Part shown: piece by piece, positions 1-5,255 of the stretch | How positions within the stretch are numbered: the first letter of the stretch is position 1 | Layout: each line of letters opens with the position of its first letter | NCBI GenBank assembly: GCA_028876695.1 | Contig: JAGWRH010000097.1 | Location: 1 to 5,823, forward strand | Length of the DNA stretch: 5,823 nt | Direction: 5' to 3' | Origin: Acidobacteriota bacterium | GTDB lineage: Bacteria > Acidobacteriota > Terriglobia > Acidiferrales > UBA7541 | Made by a program: the position numbers and the translations under genes | Notes under the pieces: model-generated | The model's input: the letters and a program-made list of their open reading frames with translations, nothing else | Told to the model about the DNA's origin: nothing | The model's database searches: none

Positions 1-269
1 ACGTAGAGGCGTTTCATCTCGCAGATTGTGCCGTTGAATTGTCGCAAGGCCACGCATCCGACGGCGACGCCGGAATTGTGGGCGAGCAGGAGGCAGCCCG
101 AGGGCGGGCTGTAAACGCCGGGCAGACCTCTTAGTTCATCCTCGAAACCCTGAAAACAGAGGCTGAAGCCGAGTGAATGCGCGTATTCGAGGAAAAGCCG
201 GCGCGCCTGCTCAATGTGTTCAGGGGCGGAGGCGCGGATTACGGTGAGCGTTTCGGCGCTAGGGCGCAT
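1..269 (-). CDS. GNAT family N-acetyltransferase, N-terminal part (cut by window edge)
   Basis: Reading the minus strand from ATG at 269 gives 89 open codons that run off the window at base 1. The protein begins MRPSAETLTVIRAS. It has the GNAT-type first helix (EHIEQARRLFLEYAHSLGF, about residues 17-35), a CFQGFEDEL segment (38-46), then strands LLLAHNSG and VAVGCVALR (60-76), and ends in CEMKRLYV, the strand that leads into the acetyl-CoA pocket. The family transfers an acetyl group from acetyl-CoA to an amine; the substrate here cannot be told. The acetyl-CoA phosphate-binding loop (R/Q-x-x-G-x-G/A) would lie beyond the window, so catalytic competence cannot be judged. The frame stays open upstream of 269 with no further ATG or GTG seen (a TTG lies at 341), and no good Shine-Dalgarno precedes the ATG, so the start is only moderately sure. 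The family call rests on pattern recognition of the N-terminal half. Confidence 0.8.
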   Translation of the reverse strand, partial: MRPSAETLTVIRASAPEHIEQARRLFLEYAHSLGFSLCFQGFEDELRGLPGVYSPPSGCLLLAHNSGVAVGCVALRQFNGTICEMKRLY

Positions 270-376
270 GGACGAGTGGCCGGGCTCTTTTCGAGGGCGC
301 GGCCGTGCGGGCAGTGTTGGGCCGGATGCGCGAGGCGGCAAGCTCCAAATTGGCGGGGACGATTATTTTCACTTCG

Positions 377-394
377 CCGGGGCTAAAGCCCCGG
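377..394. repeat. Palindrome A, 8-bp stem with AA centre
   Basis: Arms ccggggct (377-384) and agccccgg (387-394) are perfect reverse complements around a 2-base AA centre, so the effective loop is the CTAAAG core. It has the same core layout as the palindromes at 420-437 and 440-459. No T-run follows on either strand, so it is not a classical intrinsic terminator. Confidence 0.85.
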
Positions 395-419
395 AGAGAT
401 AGCGCGCGGCGCGGTTTCG

Positions 420-437
420 GACGGCCTGAAGGCCGTC
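420..437. repeat. Palindrome B, 8-bp stem with GA centre
   Basis: Arms gacggcct (420-427) and aggccgtc (430-437) pair perfectly around GA. The core is CTGAAG instead of CTAAAG, and the stem sequence differs completely from palindromes A and C. What is conserved among the three is the central CT-(A/G)A-AG, with different but compensating stems. Confidence 0.85.
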
Positions 438-439
438 GT

Positions 440-459
440 CCCCCGACTAAAGTCGGGGG
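440..459. repeat. Palindrome C, 9-bp stem with AA centre
   Basis: Arms cccccgact (440-448) and agtcggggg (451-459) are perfect reverse complements around AA. This is the strongest hairpin in the gap and lies two bases from palindrome B. Its right arm and the following CTGACACGCCTA tail recur at 499-523. In iscS mRNA, on the minus strand, the hairpin would sit in the 3' untranslated region and could protect the transcript end or weakly terminate it; that role is inferred. Confidence 0.87.
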
Positions 460-523
460 CTGACACGCCTAACGCGATTAAAGTCACGGATGGTGTGGCT
501 AAAGTCGGGGGCTGACACGCCTA
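447..523 (+). repeat. 25-bp direct repeat, copies at 447-471 and 499-523
   Basis: The 25 bases at 447-471, starting CTAAAGTCGGGGG and ending GACACGCCTA, recur identically at 499-523. The start-to-start distance is 52 bases. Copy 1 carries the loop and right arm of palindrome C plus a 12-base tail. Copy 2 lacks the matching left arm: it is preceded by tggtgtgg rather than cccccga, so it cannot form the hairpin. A weaker relative, TTAAAGTCACGG (478-489), lies between them. This looks like a whole element followed by a decayed or half element of the same family. Confidence 0.85.
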
Positions 524-536
524 TATCGGGCGGCGT

Positions 537-1781
537 TTATCGCCTGTTCTCGACGCTGGCGGACGATTGCGAACCACCAGCGCGGTTGCGCTGTTTTGCG
601 GCTACGTAGAGCGGCGAAAGTTCACGGAGGCGTTTCACTGTCTCAGCGACGCGCCCGGCGACGTAATCGACATCTTCCGCGGTATTGAAGCGGCCGAGGC
701 CGAAGCGAATGGAGCTGTGCGCCAGATCCTCCGGCACGCCGAGCGCGCTGAGCACATGGCTGGGCTCGAGCGTGGCGGAAGTGCAGGCGGAGCCGCTGGA
801 AACGGCGATGTCGTTGATGCCCATCAGCAGCGCATCGCCTTCGACGCCGGCGAAGCTGAGATTGAGGTTGTTCGGCAGGCGATGCTCGAGCGAGCCGTTG
901 ATGGTTACGGCGTCGAGACGGGTGAGGATCGCGTCCATTAATTTGTCACGCAGCCCGGCCAGGCGGGCGCTTTCAACAGGCATTTCCTTCGCGGCGATTT
1001 CGCAGGCTTTGCCGAGTCCGACGATGCCGGGCACATTCAGCGTGCCGGAGCGCAGGCCGCGTTCGTGGCCTCCGCCATCGATCATGGGCGCGAGCTGCAC
1101 ACGCGGATTCTTGCGGCGGACGTAAAGCGCCCCAACGCCTTTCGGCCCGTACAGCTTGTGCGCGGAAATCGAAAGCAGGTCGATGCCGTCGCGCTCGATA
1201 TCGACGGAAATCTTACCGATCGCCTGCACCGCGTCAGTATGGAAGAGCACGCCGGATTGCCTGGCGATCTTGCCGATTTCGGCGACGGGCTGCAGGACGC
1301 CGATTTCATTGTTGGCGTACATGATCGAGATGAGGATCGTTTTCGGCGTGATGGCGCGACGGAGATCGTCGAGGCTGATGCGGCCGTCTTTGGCGACGGG
1401 CAGATAGGCGACCTCGCATCCACTTAATTCCAGGCGCTTGCAGACGTCGAGCACGGCTTTGTGCTCGGTGGCCTGCGTGATGATCTGATTGCCCTTGGAG
1501 CGATAAAACTCCGCCACGCCTTTGAGGGCCAGGTTGTCCGATTCGGTGGCGCCGCTGGTGAAGATAATTTCCTTGGGCGAAGCGTTGATCAGGCGCGCGA
1601 TCTGTCCGCGCGCGTTTTCGACGGCTTCCTCGGCTTTCCAGCCGAATTCGTGATTGCGGCTCGCGGCGTTGCCGAATTTCTCGGTGAAATATGGCAGCAT
1701 GGCTTCCAGCACGCGCAGATCGAGCTGCGTGGTCGCGTGATTATCCATGTAAACGGGAAGCTTAGGCGCCATAGGAAACAT
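537..1781 (-). CDS. iscS: Cysteine desulfurase, IscS/NifS group I
   Basis: A PLP-dependent cytosolic enzyme that takes sulfur from L-cysteine, giving alanine and an enzyme persulfide for Fe-S cluster assembly, tRNA thiolation and other sulfur uses. From ATG at 1781 the product is 414 residues, close to the roughly 404 of E. coli IscS. Visible features are the N-terminal YMDNHATTQLD, TEHKA (His107, stacks on PLP), HTDAVQ (Asp183, Gln186), SAHKLYGPKG with the PLP Schiff-base lysine at 209, RSGT (Arg244) and the active-site loop SSGSACTSA with persulfide Cys333. The match to the E. coli protein runs up to LRELSPLY. After that the usual IscU-docking tail (ending SIEWAHH in E. coli) is replaced by an unrelated Ser/Arg-rich end, AAKQRNRAGGSQSSASVENRR without the family tail. 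The frame extends to a TTG at 1874, but that stretch is Cys/Pro-rich and unlike the family. ATG at 1781 has GGGG six bases upstream; ATG at 1772 (411 aa) is the alternative. No iscR, iscU or iscA is adjacent. Confidence 0.95.
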   Translation of the reverse strand: MFPMAPKLPVYMDNHATTQLDLRVLEAMLPYFTEKFGNAASRNHEFGWKAEEAVENARGQIARLINASPKEIIFTSGATESDNLALKGVAEFYRSKGNQIITQATEHKAVLDVCKRLELSGCEVAYLPVAKDGRISLDDLRRAITPKTILISIMYANNEIGVLQPVAEIGKIARQSGVLFHTDAVQAIGKISVDIERDGIDLLSISAHKLYGPKGVGALYVRRKNPRVQLAPMIDGGGHERGLRSGTLNVPGIVGLGKACEIAAKEMPVESARLAGLRDKLMDAILTRLDAVTINGSLEHRLPNNLNLSFAGVEGDALLMGINDIAVSSGSACTSATLEPSHVLSALGVPEDLAHSSIRFGLGRFNTAEDVDYVAGRVAETVKRLRELSPLYVAAKQRNRAGGSQSSASVENRR

Positions 1782-1908
1782 TTTATGCCCCGGCACCGCA
1801 AGCGTCCAGCGAACGCTCGCATTTGGCGGCGAGGACGCGGCGGCGCAGCAGGGGCATCCAGATGCGCAGCACAAAGGCGAAAAGCAGAAGTAACCCGGAT
1901 GCGCAATG

Positions 1909-2652
1909 CTAGCGGCTGCGGCTTTTGGAGAGCAGTCGCAGAATCTCTATATACATCCAGACCAGCGTGACCATGATGCCGAAGGCGCCGTACCACTCCA
2001 TGTATTTGGCCGCGCCGGCGTGCACGCCGCTTTCGACGAAATCGAAATCCAGGATCAGATTGAGCGCGGCAACAATTACGATCACCACGCTGACGCCGAT
2101 GCCCAAAGCTCCATTGCTATACAGCATCGAAACGTGGTGGCCGAAAAATCCCAGCACTAGGTCGATCAGGTAAACGAGGAAAATTCCGCCGGTCGCGGCG
2201 ACGACTCCCATGGTGAATTTTGGCGTGGCTCGGAGAGCGCCGGTGGTGTACAGCATCAGCATCACCGCGGTAACGCCGAAAGTGAGGCCGAGCGCCTGAA
2301 TGGCGATGCCCGGGTAGGCGATGTTCAGGACGGCGGAAATGCCGCCGAGCGCGAGTCCTTCGCAGAGCGCGTAAACCGGAGCGGTGACCGGCGCCCATTC
2401 TTTCTTGAAAATGGTAACCAGCGCGAAAACCAGCCCGCCAATCAGACCTCCCCAGAGCCATGGGGCGACGGCGCCGGGTTGCGTATGCGCGAGCCACCAG
2501 GTGTAAGCGGCCGTCGCCGTGGCGCAGAAGAGCAGGAAGCCGGTCTTATTCACCGTGCCCTGCAGCGTCATCGCTTCGCCGGCGATGGCGACGTGGCCTT
2601 CGAATGTTTTGGCGTTTAGCGCGGGATTGGAGGTTTTGAGCAGGCCGGGCAT
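1909..2652 (-). CDS. Bax inhibitor-1/YccA family seven-helix membrane protein
   Basis: A 247-residue integral inner-membrane protein of the Bax inhibitor-1 superfamily, in the bacterial subgroup that starts with a polar segment (MPGLLKTSNPALNAKTFEG). Hydrophobic stretches lie at about 37-55, 63-82, 89-109, 114-135, 146-170, 180-203 and 219-240, matching the family's seven helices. Acidic residues within or next to late helices include Asp164 (VYLID) and Asp202/Asp204 in NLILDFDFVESG, followed by the subgroup-like KYMEWYGAFGIMVTLVWMYIEILRLL. In the family, a buried aspartate pair gates a pH-sensitive calcium leak (shown for Bacillus YetJ); whether this protein does so is inference. The start is well fixed: AAAGGAG lies eight bases before the ATG. 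The stop is 127 bases from the iscS start on the same strand, so co-transcription is possible. It is divergent from the Rieske gene. Confidence 0.93.
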   Translation of the reverse strand: MPGLLKTSNPALNAKTFEGHVAIAGEAMTLQGTVNKTGFLLFCATATAAYTWWLAHTQPGAVAPWLWGGLIGGLVFALVTIFKKEWAPVTAPVYALCEGLALGGISAVLNIAYPGIAIQALGLTFGVTAVMLMLYTTGALRATPKFTMGVVAATGGIFLVYLIDLVLGFFGHHVSMLYSNGALGIGVSVVIVIVAALNLILDFDFVESGVHAGAAKYMEWYGAFGIMVTLVWMYIEILRLLSKSRSR

Positions 2653-2660
2653 GGGTTTGG

Positions 2661-2667
2661 CTCCTTT
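2661..2667 (-). promoter_or_regulatory. Shine-Dalgarno site of the Bax inhibitor-1 family gene
   Basis: The minus strand reads AAAGGAG here, with eight bases to the ATG at 2652. This is a near-ideal ribosome-binding site and fixes the start. It contrasts with the divergent Rieske gene, which has none. Confidence 0.8.
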
Positions 2668-2696
2668 CAGCTAACTTCTGCCAGTATTTCCCGCTT

Positions 2697-2702
2697 ATTT
2701 TA
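2697..2702 (-). promoter_or_regulatory. Possible -10 box for the Bax inhibitor-1 family gene
   Basis: The minus strand reads GTAAAAT, giving a TAAAAT hexamer in the most AT-rich part of the 174-base divergent gap. The implied start of transcription would leave a leader of about 40 bases containing the Shine-Dalgarno site. I find no good -35 at 16-18 bases (the sequence there is GC-rich), so this is weak. A second candidate, AATACT, lies at 2683-2688. Confidence 0.3.
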
Positions 2703-2789
2703 CACCATACTGGAGGGGTGCTCGCGATGGGCGCCTTGCAGGGTGCGTGCTGGTAAAGCCGAGTTCTGAAGGCGGCCACACGTTCACTA

Positions 2790-2817
2790 TTGCGCGCTGC
2801 GGAACGTGGGATAGAAT
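2790..2817 (+). promoter_or_regulatory. Likely promoter of the Rieske gene, apparently leaderless
   Basis: TTGCGC at 2790-2795 (a weak -35), a 16-base spacer, then TAGAAT at 2812-2817 (5 of 6 to TATAAT). Transcription would start around 2824-2826, at or within a few bases of the ATG at 2827. No Shine-Dalgarno sequence lies in the normal window before that ATG (it reads atgcagcccaa). The closest upstream ATG (2817) meets a stop after five codons. This fits translation of a leaderless mRNA. A similar arrangement is found before the gene at 5256. Confidence 0.5.
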
Positions 2818-2826
2818 GCAGCCCAA

Positions 2827-4122
2827 ATGCTAGATGCGGCGAAGAATCGGCTGTTGAGCGAGGTGGGCCCGGGAACGCCGATGGGCAATCTGCTGCGGCG
2901 TTACTGGATGCCGATCGCGGGCGCGAGCGAGTTCGAAAGCGAATCGGTCAAGCCCGTGCGATTGATGGGCGAAGACCTCACGCTGTACAAAGATTTCAAC
3001 GGCACATTTGGATTGGTGGACCGGCACTGCCCGCATCGCTCGGCGGATATGTCGTACGGGATCGTCGAGGACTGCGGCCTGCGCTGCAGCTATCACGGGT
3101 GGCGATTCGACCAAGATGGGCGCTGCACGGAGCAGCCGTATGAGGATTTGGCGCAGCCGGAAGCGCGCTATCGAGACAAAGTGCGCATCAAGGCGTATCC
3201 GGTGCAAGAGCGAGCCGGGCTGATCTGGGCGTACCTGGGGCCGCAGCCCGCGCCGCTGGTGCCCAATTGGGAGCCGTTCACGTGGGAAAACGGCTTCGTG
3301 CAGATCGTTTTCGCGGACGTGCCGTGCAATTGGCTGCAATGCCAGGAAAACTCCGTCGATCCGCTGCATTTCGAGTGGATGCACATGAACTGGAGCGCGC
3401 GTCTGGCGGAGCGAGCGGGGAAATATTCGCCTCGCCATCTGAAGCTGGCGTTCGATGAGTTCGAGTACGGCATCGTTTACCGGCGCATTCGCGAAGGCAT
3501 GAGCGAAGAGGACCCGCTGTGGAAGGTCGGGCGCGTGTGCTTGTGGCCCAACGCACTTTTTACCGGCGACCATTTCGAATGGCGCGTTCCGGTGGATGAC
3601 GAAAATACGCTCAGCGTCACCTGGTGCTTCAGCCGCGTGCCGCGCGAGCGCGAGCCGTACGTGCAGGAAAGAATTCCGGCGTGGCGCGGCCCCGTGCGAG
3701 ACGCGGAGACTGGCCGCTGGATTTCCACGCACGTAATGAATCAGGATTTCATCGCCTGGATCGGGCAGGGAGCCATCACGGACCGCACGCGCGAACATCT
3801 AGGATCGAGCGACGCGGGAATCATCATGATGCGCAATCGCTTCTGGAAAGACATGGAAGCGATCGCACACGGCGAGGATCCCAAGGCGACGATCCGCGAT
3901 CCCGAAGTGAACCGCTGCGTCGAATTGCCCATTGCGGATCGCAAACGCCTGGTTGAAGGCGGCACGCTCGAACACGTGCTGCGAAGCCCCGCGAGCGGCC
4001 GGTCGACCTCCGAGTACGTATTTCAGGCCGGCCAGCCGGCGGCAGTGCGCAAGGTGTACGCCGAAGCCATGGGACTTCCGCGCCGGCGCGCGAGGAAGGT
4101 GCGCCGGACAGCGCGATCTTGA
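2827..4122 (+). CDS. Rieske non-haem iron ring-hydroxylating oxygenase, large (alpha) subunit, phthalate dioxygenase-like
   Basis: A 431-residue cytosolic oxygenase of the Rieske/mononuclear-iron type, which inserts oxygen into aromatic or related substrates using electrons passed from a reductase. The N-terminal Rieske domain (about 20-140) shows CPHR and CSYHGW, with cluster ligands Cys68, His70, Cys87 and His90. The catalytic domain shows ENSVDPLHFEWMH, giving the bridging Asp178 and iron ligands His181 and His186. The third ligand is probably Asp307 in MNQDFIAWIGQG, followed by ITDRTREHLGSSD, typical of the phthalate 4,5-dioxygenase-like branch. All expected metal ligands are present and the length is normal, so it should be functional. 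The last 15 or so residues (PRRRARKVRRTARS) form a strongly basic tail that I do not associate with the family. No reductase, ferredoxin, beta subunit or ring-cleavage gene lies nearby, so the substrate is unknown and electrons must come from elsewhere. The start at 2827 has no Shine-Dalgarno but a -10 box just upstream. Confidence 0.95.
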   Translation: MLDAAKNRLLSEVGPGTPMGNLLRRYWMPIAGASEFESESVKPVRLMGEDLTLYKDFNGTFGLVDRHCPHRSADMSYGIVEDCGLRCSYHGWRFDQDGRCTEQPYEDLAQPEARYRDKVRIKAYPVQERAGLIWAYLGPQPAPLVPNWEPFTWENGFVQIVFADVPCNWLQCQENSVDPLHFEWMHMNWSARLAERAGKYSPRHLKLAFDEFEYGIVYRRIREGMSEEDPLWKVGRVCLWPNALFTGDHFEWRVPVDDENTLSVTWCFSRVPREREPYVQERIPAWRGPVRDAETGRWISTHVMNQDFIAWIGQGAITDRTREHLGSSDAGIIMMRNRFWKDMEAIAHGEDPKATIRDPEVNRCVELPIADRKRLVEGGTLEHVLRSPASGRSTSEYVFQAGQPAAVRKVYAEAMGLPRRRARKVRRTARS

Positions 4123-4160
4123 CCTCCCGGCCAATTTCCGAAGCCGTCCATAGTTGACAT

Positions 4161-4180
4161 CGGCGCGGCAAACAGCGCCG
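4161..4180. terminator. GC hairpin in the convergent gap, possible terminator
   Basis: Arms cggcgc (4161-4166) and gcgccg (4175-4180) pair around an 8-base loop. The site lies between the converging ends of the Rieske gene (stop at 4122) and the thioredoxin-fold gene (stop at 4205), where a shared terminator would be expected. No T-run follows on either strand, so intrinsic termination is uncertain. The rest of the 82-base gap shows nothing I can name. Confidence 0.3.
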
Positions 4181-4204
4181 CTGCCACGATTTCCTGAAAG
4201 ATCG

Positions 4205-5134
4205 TCACTCGTTGCGCGGCGGCGCCCATTTTTTCAGAAATTGCACGATATCAGCGGGAGAGAGACGCGCGCTATCGTCAAATTCACCGTTTTTCTGGCT
4301 GTAGATCACTTTTCCATTCCACTCGAGCACGGCGAGGCTCGGCACCCGCACCACCTGGTGCAGCGGCACGCCATATTCATCGGCCAGATCGAGGTTTTTG
4401 TCGCCTTCGCCGATATTGATGTGCACCACGTGGTAGTTGGCGCTGACGAGCGGCGCGATGCCCGGAGCGTGAAACGCGGAGTTCAACACGTGGCAGTCGT
4501 AGCACCAGTTGGCGCCGAAGACCAGAATCACGCGTTTGTGGTCGGTCGCAGCGGATTTCAGCGCCGCGGCAATTTCGGCGCGAGCCTCGCGGGGCGGCGG
4601 ATAGAGGTTCACATCGGGGTTGGCGGGTTGCGGGAGCTGGAAATTGGGATCAGGAGCGGGATCGGTGCGCTGCGTTCTCAGGATGCGCCATCCGCCGTCT
4701 TGCTGTTCCCACAGCTGCGCGGCTTCCACTATGGCCGGCTGCGGGCCGGATTTGGATCGCAGCTTCATTTCGATGCGCAAAGTCAGAACGGCCACGTCCG
4801 GCCGCGGGCGCTCGATCTGCAAAATCTTCGGATTGAAATCGGCCAGGCCGTCGGATTCGAGCAATTCCCAGAATCGCGGCTCCTCGCTCGGATCGTGAGC
4901 GGTACCCTGCGGAATTTTCGCCACCGCCGGCGGCACGGCGGAATAGAGCGAAACGAGCGCGGATTGGTTGTGATTGACGATTGCCGATTTCCATTGTTGC
5001 AACGGAGGGAAATCCGAGGCGGCCGGCCGGCTCGCCTGGCGCGCGGATGCTGGGACGGGCAGCAGGCATAAAATCCAGATCGCGCACAGGCGGGAGATTC
5101 GTACCCGTGTGGCTCGAAGCTTCATTCGCGGCAT
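4205..5134 (-). CDS. Exported protein with NTF2-like domain and C-terminal thioredoxin-fold domain
   Basis: A 309-residue protein. Residues 1-32 form a Sec-type signal peptide: basic start (MPRMKLRATRVRISR), hydrophobic core (LCAIWILCLLPV) and an ASA cleavage motif before Arg32, so it acts outside the cytoplasm. Residues about 40-157 look like an NTF2/SnoaL-type fold (helices around WKSAIVNHNQSALVSLYS, then strands ending WEQQDGGWRILRTQRTD). After a Pro/Asn-rich linker (158-182), residues about 183-303 are thioredoxin-like: VILVFGANWCYDCH holds a redox pair Cys211 and Cys214, and the cis-proline lies in RVPSLAVL (Pro265). Probable role: a thiol-disulfide reductant or oxidant of exported proteins; the NTF2-like part may bind a partner or ligand. 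Both are inference. The CxxC dipeptide Tyr-Asp differs from thioredoxin (Gly-Pro) and DsbA (Pro-His). The start at 5134 is set by AGGAG six bases upstream and by the signal peptide; the longer frame from TTG at 5245 adds an unlikely N-terminus. No DsbD or CcdA partner is in the window. Confidence 0.9.
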   Translation of the reverse strand: MPRMKLRATRVRISRLCAIWILCLLPVPASARQASRPAASDFPPLQQWKSAIVNHNQSALVSLYSAVPPAVAKIPQGTAHDPSEEPRFWELLESDGLADFNPKILQIERPRPDVAVLTLRIEMKLRSKSGPQPAIVEAAQLWEQQDGGWRILRTQRTDPAPDPNFQLPQPANPDVNLYPPPREARAEIAAALKSAATDHKRVILVFGANWCYDCHVLNSAFHAPGIAPLVSANYHVVHINIGEGDKNLDLADEYGVPLHQVVRVPSLAVLEWNGKVIYSQKNGEFDDSARLSPADIVQFLKKWAPPRNE

Positions 5135-5140
5135 GGGGCT

Positions 5141-5145
5141 CTCCT
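5141..5145 (-). promoter_or_regulatory. Shine-Dalgarno site of the thioredoxin-fold gene
   Basis: The minus strand reads AGGAG, then six bases (agcccc), then ATG at 5134. It decides between ATG 5134 and the internal ATG 5125, which would be 15 bases away. It also rules against the TTG at 5245. Confidence 0.8.
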
Positions 5146-5169
5146 GAATTGGCCGCCGGGCCACCGTCG

Positions 5170-5175
5170 ATTCTA
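5170..5175 (-). promoter_or_regulatory. Possible -10 box of the thioredoxin-fold gene
   Basis: The minus strand reads GGTAGAATCG, giving TAGAAT, the same hexamer as before the Rieske gene. It implies a leader of about 25-30 bases that would include the AGGAG site. The -35 region at the expected distance is GC-rich with no good match, so support is modest. Confidence 0.4.
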
Positions 5176-5218
5176 CCGTATGCGGCGCATCTCCGGCTTC
5201 CCGATGCGTATGGTGCGT

Positions 5219-5246
5219 TGGACAGATGCGAATCCGCTGATACAAT
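5219..5246 (+). promoter_or_regulatory. Likely promoter of the gene at 5256, apparently leaderless
   Basis: TGGACA at 5219-5224 (5 of 6 to TTGACA), a 16-base spacer, then TACAAT at 5241-5246 (5 of 6 to TATAAT). This is the best sigma-70-like promoter in the window. Transcription would begin around 5253-5256, at or within a few bases of the ATG at 5256. No Shine-Dalgarno precedes that ATG, so leaderless translation is implied. It lies in a 121-base gap divergent from the thioredoxin-fold gene. Confidence 0.6.
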
Positions 5247-5255
5247 GCAGCGGAT

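Larger units (their letters stand above)
270..536. other. Intergenic region with clustered palindromes and a direct repeat
   Basis: This gap lies downstream of iscS and upstream of the GNAT gene, both on the minus strand. Bases 377-523 hold three perfect hairpin-forming palindromes and two copies of a 25-bp sequence, listed separately. Bases 270-376 contain no palindrome or clear promoter that I can support. Plus-strand open frames across the region (177-386, 214-402) look non-coding: their translations resemble no family and they cross the palindromes. The GNAT promoter should be here, but I see no convincing -35/-10 pair. Confidence 0.7.

Noticed and set aside
177..402. Small plus-strand open frames over the GNAT start and the palindrome region
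   Set aside because: They are antisense to the GNAT coding frame, end inside or beside a palindrome, and show Arg/Gly-rich non-protein-like composition.
447..523. CRISPR array
   Set aside because: There are only two copies of the repeat, the second lacks half the palindrome, and no cas gene is present.
1782..1874. N-terminal extension of iscS from TTG at 1874
   Set aside because: The added residues are Cys/Pro/Ala-rich and absent from the family, whose N-terminus is normally a few residues before YMDNHATT. ATG at 1781 or 1772 fits.
2830..3798. 322-codon open frame on the minus strand, antisense to the Rieske gene
   Set aside because: It mirrors the GC-rich codon structure of the plus-strand gene. 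Its translation is Arg/His/Pro-rich with no recognisable family, while the plus strand carries complete catalytic motifs.
4187..4206. Second imperfect hairpin near the end of the thioredoxin-fold gene
   Set aside because: The arms cgatttc and gaaagatcg pair only with a bulge and a tiny loop, and no T-run follows. It is too weak to call.
4154..5071. 305-codon open frame on the plus strand, antisense to the thioredoxin-fold gene
   Set aside because: It overlaps a gene with a clear signal peptide, CxxC motif and Shine-Dalgarno site on the other strand. Its own translation shows no family features.
5135..5245. N-terminal extension of the thioredoxin-fold gene from TTG at 5245
   Set aside because: It would bury the signal peptide 37 residues inside the protein and pass over the Shine-Dalgarno site placed correctly for ATG 5134.
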